Assembly (NCBI GenBank): GCA_963801195.1
Contig: CAWDDX010000007.1
Span: forward strand, 1,426,001-1,490,000
Length of the DNA: 64,000 nt
Reading direction: 5' to 3'
From: SZUA-36 sp963801195
GTDB taxonomy: Bacteria; Pseudomonadota; Gammaproteobacteria; Xanthomonadales; SZUA-36
This document shows positions 53,373-60,993 of this stretch, piece by piece. The notes under the pieces were generated by a model. The model saw only the letters and a list, made by a program, of their open reading frames with translations, was not told the DNA's origin and ran no database searches. The translations under genes were made by a program, and so were the position numbers. Position 1 is the stretch's first letter. Every line of letters begins with the position of its first letter.

Positions 53373-53626
53373 GGAGCCTGTCGGGTTTGACCGATCATAG
53401 CGAGGGCAAGGTGAATTGATGCGCAGCATCAAGAGAGGGTACCCTGGGGTAAAAGCCGATTTGAGTCAGATTTTTCGCTCTTTTAAGGAGAATAGCACCG
53501 CTATTTGACGCAAAAGAACGGGAAATCTGGCCAAACCCGGCTTTTCCGCACGACCACATGGATGTGGGAGGTAGGGTAACGCATGGAGCAGTTGCCGAGT
53601 AGGTCATGTTAAATCCGACAGGCTCC
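53373..53626 (+). repeat. MITE-like palindromic element, copy C (longest)
   Basis: A 254-nt element with terminal inverted repeats GGAGCCTGTCGG(G/A)TTT (53373 onward and complement ending at 53626). It contains both blocks that are lost singly in the other copies, the GTGAATTGATGCGCAGC block (missing in B) and the GACCACATGGATGTGG block (missing in A), so it is closest to the ancestral form. Inside are the same hairpin arms seen in copy A. No transposase frame is present. Confidence 0.88.
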
Positions 53627-53629
53627 TTG

Positions 53630-53883
53630 CCCGAACATTGCATCAGTCGGGCTCGGCTCTGTTTCCAAGCCATTGAATCGATTTCTGAATCTGAAGTTTT
53701 CGGCTCGCGTTTAAAAAGTACAGTTTGTACCCGAGCCCAGTCCTATCCCGGCCCTGGCTGGTCCAGCCACGCCTGGGCTTGGGTTTCCTTCCAGCCGTAG
53801 CCCTGCTACGGTTCTCAGTCCAGCCCGGCACCCAGCCGCGCCTGTCCTGCGCCATCTTTCAGGATACTGATGCAATGTTAGGG
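53630..53883. other. hairpin-rich intergenic stretch downstream of the membrane-protein operon
   Basis: This 254-nt GC-rich gap holds at least two perfect hairpins, TGGCTGG-T-CCAGCCA (53755-53769) and CCGTAGC-CCT-GCTACGG (53795-53811), between the MITE-like copy C and the stop of the 255-residue protein gene (minus strand). It may act as a transcription end or be another repeat element. No conserved frame is seen. Confidence 0.5.
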
Positions 53884-54651
53884 CTAGTCCAGCCTCAGCA
53901 GCTGCCTGAATGCGATGGACGAGAGCAGAAAGATTCCGAAAAAACTGAACATCCAGCCACGTATCCAGACCGGTCCCGCACCGATCAACACCACTTCGGG
54001 CAGTGCGAGATGCACGCTGTCGGTGTGGCCGTCCTGCGGCAGATAACCCAGCGGATTGGCCATCAACAGGTTCCACCAGCGCTTCTTGTGAATCACCGCT
54101 ACAGCGTGATCGGGCGGCAGGGTCAGCAATGCCCGGCCGGCTTCGCTGATTGTCAGCGATTGCCCCTGCGCTGGCCATTTGACCAGCCAGCCGTTTTCAT
54201 GCCGCCTGGCGTCCGGCGCGGGCGACCACGAGATCTCACCACCCGCCGGTTCGGCGACGACGAGTATCTCGCTTCCCGCCGGCGGGAGTTCATAACCATA
54301 TTCGCCCGAGACCCAGACGATGATGAACACCACCGGCACGGTTGCGAGCAATGCCGGGCCCAGTGACAGACCAAGCTGCCTGAAGCCGAGCGCGAGCGCA
54401 TCACGGATAAGCGGCATGAGTTGTGAAAATTCGCCGTCGAATCCGGCGATGGCATTTTGCTGCTGTTTTTGCCGGGTCTTGAGTGTGCGGATTTTTTCCT
54501 GGTTCGAAAAGCGTCCGTAAACCCACATCGTGATCCAACCCGCAAGGATCGCCCAGACCGCCAGCCTTAACAATGCCGGCAACGCCATGGCGAGCATGCC
54601 GTCGATGGCGCCAAACACAGGCGCCGGAAGATCAAACAGACCCATTTGCAA
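53884..54651 (-). CDS. membrane protein resembling the YidC/EMC3 (DUF106) insertase fold, weak
   Basis: A 255-residue protein of unknown family. Transmembrane segments lie at about 17-42, 98-122 and 228-250. Between the first two is a charged, probably cytosolic helical stretch (SNQEKIRTLKTRQKQQQNA, then FSQLMPLIRDALALGFRQLG) followed by LGPALLATVPVVFIIVWV. The order TM, Lys/Gln-rich coiled coil, proline-containing TM is that of the Oxa1/YidC/EMC3/TMCO1 superfamily. A periplasmic beta-rich domain (about 125-220) is extra. It is the last gene of an operon with the YIGPGAG protein, sulfotransferase and phosphodiesterase. The insertase link is a guess from layout. Confidence 0.5.
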   Translation of the reverse strand: MQMGLFDLPAPVFGAIDGMLAMALPALLRLAVWAILAGWITMWVYGRFSNQEKIRTLKTRQKQQQNAIAGFDGEFSQLMPLIRDALALGFRQLGLSLGPALLATVPVVFIIVWVSGEYGYELPPAGSEILVVAEPAGGEISWSPAPDARRHENGWLVKWPAQGQSLTISEAGRALLTLPPDHAVAVIHKKRWWNLLMANPLGYLPQDGHTDSVHLALPEVVLIGAGPVWIRGWMFSFFGIFLLSSIAFRQLLRLD

Positions 54652-54653
54652 GC

Positions 54654-54902
54654 CTAACCGTCTCCGTTAGTGCGGTCGGCTTCCACACCCGCGGCCTCCT
54701 CACGCCGGGCCTTTCTGCGTTTCATAAAGGTCCGCAACGGCCATAACAATATCGCGCCGATGGCCACGAAGATGGTCGCTAGGATACTCAGCAACGAACC
54801 CAGCACGCTGATGCCGGCGCCCGGGCCGATGTAGGCATCCGCCGGCATGGCCATGGCCAGCAACGTGATGAGCAGCAGTGTGACGGTGGTTATTTTTGAC
54901 AT
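54654..54902 (-). CDS. small YIGPGAG membrane protein
   Basis: An 82-residue protein. A signal sequence (MSKITTVTLLLITLLAMAMP, cleaved near DA) leaves a mature N-terminus AYIGPGAGISVLGSLL leading into one hydrophobic helix (about 33-55) and a basic, then acidic cytosolic tail (RTFMKRRKARREE). Small proteins with this YIGPGAG start occur widely beside type I phosphodiesterase genes, but I know of no assigned role. It lies 2 nt before the 255-residue membrane protein gene and 27 nt after the sulfotransferase gene. Confidence 0.7.
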   Translation of the reverse strand: MSKITTVTLLLITLLAMAMPADAYIGPGAGISVLGSLLSILATIFVAIGAILLWPLRTFMKRRKARREEAAGVEADRTNGDG

Positions 54903-54929
54903 GTAACGCAGCCTTTGACGAAGGGGTTT

Positions 54930-56057
54930 TCAGGGATTCTGGCAGAACTTTGACAGCTTTTCATTGACCGCGCCACAATGACCGGCGATCAGGCCTCGCT
55001 CGTGAGCCGTGAAGTCCGCCGTGTAGTAATCCGGCGCCGTCAGCCGTGAGATGTATTCCTCGCGTGCGGGCTCAAAACCTTTCTGCGGCAGTTCGCAGTG
55101 CGCGAGGATGGCGTCGATAACGCTGGCCGAGTGTGCGCACAAATCCTCGTAACGGAACAAAAGGCAGGCTTTGCGCACCTCCGGAAACGCTTCAAACTCG
55201 CCAATGACATAGCGATAGATCTCCGCCCAGTAGCGCGCCCAGCCTTCGATTTCGTGGCCCTGCCGCCAGCAGTCGGTAATGGGCCCGGTAGCTTCCGGGT
55301 CACCAAAATTGACCGCGACCCGCCGTGGGCCGAATTCGAAATGGCCCGACATGGCCAATTGCAGCGGAACCCTGGGATCGTCGTTGGCTGCCCCGCTGAA
55401 CAACGCGTGCTGCCTCATCAGCGATGCCACGTGGTCCAGCGGGTCGCGCACCGGGATCAGAAATTTCGCGTCCGGGAAGAGTGAAAGGATGTAACGTATC
55501 CTGGCGATATTGTAATTACCTTTTGACAGGTAGCGTTTTGCCTTGCGCACGGCCAGCAGCTTGAGAATGTGTTGCCTGTAGAAACCGTCGAATTCTTCAT
55601 TTCGCGACCGTCCGTCCAGCACCTGGCTCGATGCGGGGTCGTGTTGGCCGGGGAAGAAATACATCCACAGCACTTCCTCCACCGCCTCGGGGCTGTCGTT
55701 GTTGACCAGGATACGGTCGCCGTGGGCCCGTTCCTTCACTTCCGGCGTTTTGAAGCGGCTTTTCGCCAAGAGGTGGTTGCGCCAGTAAGGTGTCCAGATA
55801 TTTGGAAAATCGCTGTAGCGATGACAGGTCAGGTGCGGGTGACGCGCCAGCATCTCGGTGACAATGGTGGTGCCGGATCTCGGCAAGCCGGCGATATACA
55901 GCGGGTGGACGATGTCAAGCGGCGCGGTTTCGGTTCGGACAGCAAGTGACTCGAGCGCGGAAAGGCGCCGCCAGAGACCGCTGGTGGCGGCAAAAAACCG
56001 GGCCTGGTAATACAGGCCGGACGGTACTCGGATACTGCTCACGGTGCGGGTTTCCAC
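54930..56057 (-). CDS. sulfotransferase-family protein
   Basis: A 375-residue protein with the PAPS 5'-phosphosulfate loop GLPRSGTT (57-64) in LYIAGLPRSGTTIVTEML and the 3'-phosphate region FLIPVRDPLDHVASL (about 212-226). These define PAPS-dependent sulfotransferases of the Sulfotransfer_3 type. The acceptor could be a carbohydrate, lipid or peptide. There is no signal peptide, so it is cytosolic or peripheral. It overlaps the phosphodiesterase gene by 19 nt, a strong sign of coupled translation. Confidence 0.87.
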   Translation of the reverse strand: METRTVSSIRVPSGLYYQARFFAATSGLWRRLSALESLAVRTETAPLDIVHPLYIAGLPRSGTTIVTEMLARHPHLTCHRYSDFPNIWTPYWRNHLLAKSRFKTPEVKERAHGDRILVNNDSPEAVEEVLWMYFFPGQHDPASSQVLDGRSRNEEFDGFYRQHILKLLAVRKAKRYLSKGNYNIARIRYILSLFPDAKFLIPVRDPLDHVASLMRQHALFSGAANDDPRVPLQLAMSGHFEFGPRRVAVNFGDPEATGPITDCWRQGHEIEGWARYWAEIYRYVIGEFEAFPEVRKACLLFRYEDLCAHSASVIDAILAHCELPQKGFEPAREEYISRLTAPDYYTADFTAHERGLIAGHCGAVNEKLSKFCQNP

Positions 56058-57994
56058 GATTCCAGCGCATAGCGGGCGATATCCCGGATCGACTGCGGTG
56101 CAAGATCCGTCCTGAAAGAGGTGAACAACACGCCGGGCACCGCATCCGGTGCAATGCAGTGATCACCGCTCCATTTCCTGTCATTGTCATCCACAAGGCT
56201 CAGGGGAACCGCGCCCAGTGTGGTTTGCCAGGAAGCCCGGTAACCCGGTTCATAGCCGACGACGAGATCGGGTGCATCCGAGTTTGCGTTACCCGGGTAG
56301 ATCAGTTCGCCGTCGTACACCTCCCTGACGACGGGCAGACCGTTCTTCGGGTCCTGTAGTTCCGGCAGGCCGGACATGACCCGTCGCTTGATTTGCGCTG
56401 CTTCAGCCTCGTCCACGATACCGGCGGCCTCGCGGCCCTTGCGGTTGATGTAGACACTGTTCAGACCCAAAGCGTAGGCCCGCGTCCTTGACCAGTCCAC
56501 GCTGGTGAAACCGACCGATGATTCGAGGTTGCCATCCCTGAGCACCAGCAGACCCTGCTCGAGCAGCCAGCGATTGAGATTGAGCGCCCGCCTGAAGGGT
56601 GCGAAACCATGATCGCTGAGCACGATCAGGCGGTCGTCCGGGCCCATGCGTTGCAGGGTTTCCCCGAGCACACGATCGGCTTGTGTGTAGATCCAGTGGA
56701 TCGCGTCGCGAGCTTCGGCATCGGTTTTCTCATACAGCGGATGCTGCGTATCGATCCCGCGGTAAAACATGTGCGAAACACGGTCGGTCTGGACAAACAC
56801 GGAAACCACGACATCACTGTCGTGATTATCAAGTGCATCATAATACATGTTTTCTTGTTCGTGTAATGTTGTTCGTACAACTTCAAGAAACGCATGATCG
56901 GTCAGATGTCCCTCGTTGAGCGACCAGGTTTCCTCCGGCATACCTATGGTGTGATAAAGGCCAAAGCGATCCGCCATGTCCGCGGCGTAGCCCGCCGGGG
57001 ACGACAAGGGAATAACCGGGTCGCGGGGGTCGATATTGATCGGTGACATATAGAGTTGTACACGCGGGTAAGTGCTGAGCAGGTATACGCGAACGATCCC
57101 CTTCACCGAAGCCGGACCGAAATAGTTGAAATCCACCGTGATCCAGTCGGACCATTCGCCCGCTGACAGCCGGATATCCGCGTCACCCAGCACGACCCGG
57201 ACCCCCTCGCCGGCGGGTTCGAGCGACAGGCTGGTGTTCAGGGCAGGCGCTTCCGGTTTCAGCGGGTGCGGCGGGCCTTCGAACCGGGTCTCGATGTGAC
57301 CCCGGGCGTCGGGACGCATAAAAACGTAGCGCGTACTGCTGGTTTCGGCGGGTGTTGCCGGACGCGTGGAATAGATCGTATAGGTGCCCTGGGTGCCCAG
57401 CAGGTCGGGCACCCCCATACCCGCCATCATGCGGTGAATGGGGTCGGGTGGAAAGGTAACCGGCACCCGCAGGACCGTGGCACGGCCGCCCTGCCCTTCG
57501 ACCGCGCTCCAGAACGGCGTGCCGAGACGCCGGTTGATGATCTCGCCGTCCTCCATCGGCAGTTGCATGCCAAACAGAGACAGGAACTCCTGCGGCGGAA
57601 CGACTTTGGAAATGGAGAAATCCGGCAGATAGGTTTGCGCATCGCGGCGCAGAAAATCGTAAATCCCGTGTTCACCCGGACCGCTGCCGGTGGCGAATTC
57701 CGACCAGGCGACGGGTGACTGCGGCGGATTACTGGTCGCCAGCTTATGAAAGCCGCCCATGGCTGCCAGCTTGCGGAAGTTGGGCAGCGAACCGTCATCC
57801 ATCCATTTTTCGGCCAGCACCGGGTCCATGCCGTCGAAGCCGAGGATGACCAGGCGTTGTTCGACGGGCGCTGCCTGCTGTCCGCACGCGGCAGCCAGCA
57901 AAACCGCAACAAGCAGGAGCGAAGAAACAAGACGGCGACGCCACACGCCGGCGGCTTGGACGGGGTTTGCAACAGACAACCATTCGGTAGACAT
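56039..57994 (-). CDS. type I phosphodiesterase / alkaline-phosphatase-fold lipoprotein
   Basis: A 651-residue protein. After 16 leading residues (MSTEWLSVANPVQAAG) comes a basic signal VWRRRLVSSLLLVAVLLAAAC with a lipobox ending at Cys37. The catalytic domain has the metal Asp in ILGFDGMDP, the nucleophile region NPPQSPVAWSEFATG, VLSDHGFAPF and a late SGDHCIAPDAVPGV. Family members hydrolyse phosphodiesters or pyrophosphates in the periplasm. The leading residues match the NhaC N-terminus at 51047 and may be a duplication relic, so GTG 57946 is a likely true start. It heads the four-gene operon ending at 53884. Confidence 0.88.
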   Translation of the reverse strand: MSTEWLSVANPVQAAGVWRRRLVSSLLLVAVLLAAACGQQAAPVEQRLVILGFDGMDPVLAEKWMDDGSLPNFRKLAAMGGFHKLATSNPPQSPVAWSEFATGSGPGEHGIYDFLRRDAQTYLPDFSISKVVPPQEFLSLFGMQLPMEDGEIINRRLGTPFWSAVEGQGGRATVLRVPVTFPPDPIHRMMAGMGVPDLLGTQGTYTIYSTRPATPAETSSTRYVFMRPDARGHIETRFEGPPHPLKPEAPALNTSLSLEPAGEGVRVVLGDADIRLSAGEWSDWITVDFNYFGPASVKGIVRVYLLSTYPRVQLYMSPINIDPRDPVIPLSSPAGYAADMADRFGLYHTIGMPEETWSLNEGHLTDHAFLEVVRTTLHEQENMYYDALDNHDSDVVVSVFVQTDRVSHMFYRGIDTQHPLYEKTDAEARDAIHWIYTQADRVLGETLQRMGPDDRLIVLSDHGFAPFRRALNLNRWLLEQGLLVLRDGNLESSVGFTSVDWSRTRAYALGLNSVYINRKGREAAGIVDEAEAAQIKRRVMSGLPELQDPKNGLPVVREVYDGELIYPGNANSDAPDLVVGYEPGYRASWQTTLGAVPLSLVDDNDRKWSGDHCIAPDAVPGVLFTSFRTDLAPQSIRDIARYALESWKPAP

Positions 57995-58110
57995 TTTATT
58001 ATTTTGATTCCCGGGTTTCTGTCAGTATTTTGAACGCGGTAATTATATATTCCAGCGAAAGCGCTTTATAATGATATATTATTTTTTCTACCTTAAACGA
58101 GATTGATCCC

Positions 58111-59373
58111 ATGGTGTTTCCAGACTATCGTGAAGGGCGACTTTACGCCGAAAATGTGCCGGTCGACAAGATCGCTGAACAACTGCAAACACCGGTCTAT
58201 TGCTACTCGGCATCGGCTTTGCGGCAAAACTACCTGTCATACAGCGAACAATTCAACCCGGAAAACACACTCGTGTGTTACGCCGTCAAGGCGAATTCCA
58301 ACCAGGCCATCATCAGGGCGCTGGGGAACATGGGCGCAGGCGCCGACGTAGTTTCCGAAGGTGAACTCAGGCGGGCCCTGCTGGCCGGCATTCCGGCTAA
58401 AAAAATCGTCTATTCCGGTGTCGCCAAGACCGCGAATGAAATGCGTTTTGCCCTGCAGCAGGATATTTTCCAGTTCAATATCGAATCCGAACCCGAACTC
58501 GAATTGCTGAACGCGGTCGCCCAGGCCGAAGGCAAAGTGGCCCCGGTCGCTTTTCGTATCAACCCGGATATTGACGCCCTGACCCACGCGAAAATATCAA
58601 CAGGCAAGGCCAGCAATAAATTCGGCATCCCCTGGACACGTGCAAAGGAGGCCTGCGCGCGCGCAGCGCAACTACCGGGCATCAGGGTGCAGGGAATCGA
58701 CATGCACATCGGTTCGCAACTGACGCAACTGATGCCATTTGAGCAGGCCTTCCGCTGCCTGGCCGAATTGACCACCGAACTGCGCGCTCTCGGTCACGAC
58801 ATTTCGGTCCTCGATATCGGCGGCGGCCTGGGCATCGATTACGCCGACGGCAAGCAGTGCCCACCCGCCGTCAGCGAGTACGCAAGGCTTGCGAACGACA
58901 TTCTCGGCGACCTGGGTTGCCGCATCCTCGTCGAACCCGGGCGTTCACTCGTCGGTAATATCGGCATCCTGATTTCACGCGTCATCTATATAAAACAGGG
59001 CGAAAGGGACCGCTTTCTGATTATCGACGCGGGCATGAACGATTTGCTCAGACCCAGCTTGTACGATGCATACCATGAAATCGTGGCGGGCCAACTTCGT
59101 GACGGTGAGCCGGAGGTGTACCAGGTCGTCGGTCCGATCTGCGAGACGGGTGATACCTTTGCTCGTGACCGCTTGCTGCCGCCGCTCGAGGCCGGTGATT
59201 TGGTCGCGTTCAAGAACGCCGGCGCATACGGTGCGGTGATGGCATCCTCGTACAATACCCGTCCGCTGGTCCCCGAAGTGCTGGTGGAGGGTGACCGGGT
59301 AACGGTGATCCGTCCACGCCCGCACTATGCTGACCTGATAAACCTCGACACACCGGACGGGATCACGTCTTGA
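58111..59373 (+). CDS. lysA: diaminopimelate decarboxylase
   Basis: A 420-residue fold-III PLP decarboxylase making lysine from meso-diaminopimelate. It has the PLP lysine in VCYAVKANSN (Lys60), then SEGELRRALLAG, HIGSQLTQ, DIGGGLGIDY, the late EPGRSLVGN and CETGDTFARDR (substrate-binding Cys), and NAGAYGAVMAS. It is divergent from the phosphodiesterase gene. Besides biosynthesis it would use diaminopimelate freed from murein peptides. A degenerate copy of its promoter and 5' end lies at 51030-51203. Confidence 0.95.
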   Translation: MVFPDYREGRLYAENVPVDKIAEQLQTPVYCYSASALRQNYLSYSEQFNPENTLVCYAVKANSNQAIIRALGNMGAGADVVSEGELRRALLAGIPAKKIVYSGVAKTANEMRFALQQDIFQFNIESEPELELLNAVAQAEGKVAPVAFRINPDIDALTHAKISTGKASNKFGIPWTRAKEACARAAQLPGIRVQGIDMHIGSQLTQLMPFEQAFRCLAELTTELRALGHDISVLDIGGGLGIDYADGKQCPPAVSEYARLANDILGDLGCRILVEPGRSLVGNIGILISRVIYIKQGERDRFLIIDAGMNDLLRPSLYDAYHEIVAGQLRDGEPEVYQVVGPICETGDTFARDRLLPPLEAGDLVAFKNAGAYGAVMASSYNTRPLVPEVLVEGDRVTVIRPRPHYADLINLDTPDGITS

Positions 59374-59498
59374 GAGAAAAGCACCGCGTGGCGACGCCAT
59401 GGAGTCTCACGCCGGGCTGTCCGAAGTTAATAAGTGTTTTTATTTTCGTGTCGTACTAAAATTCCTGATGGCAATATCAACCTACCGGTGCCCGCAAT

Positions 59499-60071
59499 AT
59501 GAAAAACTTTATGCTGATCCTGATTTCCACCATTGTGCTGACCATTCCGCTCTCCGGCCAGGCCCTGTTCAACAAAAAAACACCCGAAGAGGAACGCAAG
59601 GAGTTGCAGGACGAGCGGCAAACAGCGCTGGATAAACTCTACGCGGAAAAACCTTCCACCCGCGAGGAATTGAAGTCGGCCAAGGGTTATGCGGTCTTTT
59701 CCAGTCTTGGTGTCAATGTGCTGCTGGTTTCAACCCAGAATGGCGGCGGTATTTTGCACAACAACCTGACGGGTAAAGATATTTACATGAAAATGTTTTC
59801 AGCCGGCGGCGGTATTGGCATGGGCATCAAGGATTTCATCGTGGTCTTTGTATTCCACACGCGCGAAGCGATGGAAGAATTCCAGACCGCAGGCTGGGAT
59901 TTTTCGGGCCAGGCGGATGCCAATGCGAATACATCGACCCAGGGCGCGGGCGCGGGCGCATCCGCAACCGTGATGCCGGGGACAAGCATTTACCAGATAA
60001 CCAAGGCAGGCCTGGCCTTGCAGGCCACCCTGCAGGGGACCAAGTTCTGGATTGACAAGGACCTGAACTGA
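59499..60071 (+). CDS. SYLF (Ysc84-like) domain lipid-binding protein
   Basis: A 190-residue exported protein. A signal peptide (MKNFMLILISTIVLTIPLSG, cleaved near QA) is followed by a SYLF/Ysc84 domain: AKGYAVFSSLGVNVLLVSTQ, then the Gly-rich MKMFSAGGGIGMGIKDF and VVFVFHTREAMEEF, and the final KFWIDKDLN. SYLF domains bind anionic lipids in eukaryotes; bacterial versions are periplasmic and of unknown role. An Ala/Gly/Thr-rich loop (about 140-158) is usual. It is convergent to the RpiR regulator, with 6 nt between the stops. Confidence 0.82.
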   Translation: MKNFMLILISTIVLTIPLSGQALFNKKTPEEERKELQDERQTALDKLYAEKPSTREELKSAKGYAVFSSLGVNVLLVSTQNGGGILHNNLTGKDIYMKMFSAGGGIGMGIKDFIVVFVFHTREAMEEFQTAGWDFSGQADANANTSTQGAGAGASATVMPGTSIYQITKAGLALQATLQGTKFWIDKDLN

Positions 60072-60077
60072 TCCGGC

Positions 60078-60917
60078 TCAGAGACTCTCAACGGCGATAC
60101 GGCTGAGTGCGAGCAATTCCCGCGCCTTGCTGTCGCGTTTAAGCAGGCAACTGAACAACACGTCCACCACGTGTTGTTGCGAAGCGGTAGATATGATCTG
60201 GGGAAATTCAAAACCACCATCCATGTCAACCGAAAACAGGGGGATATCGGCCAGGGAACGAAGCGGATTTGCACTGTAGTTGGTCAGAGAAATGACCGCA
60301 ACGCCGGCCTTTTTCGCCTGCCGGGTAATCTGGATCATCTTTGAAGATTGGCCGGAAAAAGAAATAACGAATACAACATCGCCCTTTCCGAGGGTCATCA
60401 CGCTGGATAACTGGATGTAGGTATCCACCTCTGCGATCACTGATTTGCCGATCTGTATCAGCATGCTGGCAAAATTCCTCGCCACCAGTGAGCCCGCCCC
60501 GAGCGCAATAATCTGGATACGGTTAGCCTCTTCCAGCAGTCTGACCGCGGACTGGATACGCTGCTCGTCATTCAGTTCCATCGTCATCAACAACGCCTCG
60601 CTCTTGATGCTGTATAACTGCTCCGGCACCGTGTCTGTCCTGCCGTTAGCCAGGCCACTGTTCACATCCGTCTCATTGTGGCCATCGCTCTTGATGACGG
60701 ACTCGTGGATGGCCAGTTTAAGATCGGTAAAGCCACGGTAATTCAGCTTCTGGCTAAACTTGATGATACTGGACTGGCTGACGCCGACCGATGCCGCCAG
60801 GCTTTGCGAGGAGTAGTCCCTTATCAATGCCGAGTTCTCCAGGATAAAGTCGGCAATCTTCTTCTCGTTGGCCGACAGTTCTTCCCGGACCGCCCGCATT
60901 TTTACAAGACAGGTCAT
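60078..60917 (-). CDS. RpiR/MurR-family transcriptional regulator
   Basis: A 279-residue regulator. The N-terminal HTH (about 1-77) has EKKIADFILENSALI and SLAASVGVSQSSIIKFSQKL. The C-terminal SIS sugar-phosphate domain (about 125-255) has IIALGAGSLVARNFASML and VFVISFSGQSSKMI. MurR of this family senses MurNAc-6-phosphate and controls murQ. No sugar gene is adjacent, but the murQ, nag and amidase genes are 17-36 kb away, and the palindromes at 34892 and 36062 are possible targets. Confidence 0.88.
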   Translation of the reverse strand: MTCLVKMRAVREELSANEKKIADFILENSALIRDYSSQSLAASVGVSQSSIIKFSQKLNYRGFTDLKLAIHESVIKSDGHNETDVNSGLANGRTDTVPEQLYSIKSEALLMTMELNDEQRIQSAVRLLEEANRIQIIALGAGSLVARNFASMLIQIGKSVIAEVDTYIQLSSVMTLGKGDVVFVISFSGQSSKMIQITRQAKKAGVAVISLTNYSANPLRSLADIPLFSVDMDGGFEFPQIISTASQQHVVDVLFSCLLKRDSKARELLALSRIAVESL

Positions 60918-60993
60918 AAAGTGCTTTCCAGTAACCGGATCGAGATTCCATCACTAACATAGCAGATTGAGGACACAGCGGAAATAAAAGCCG

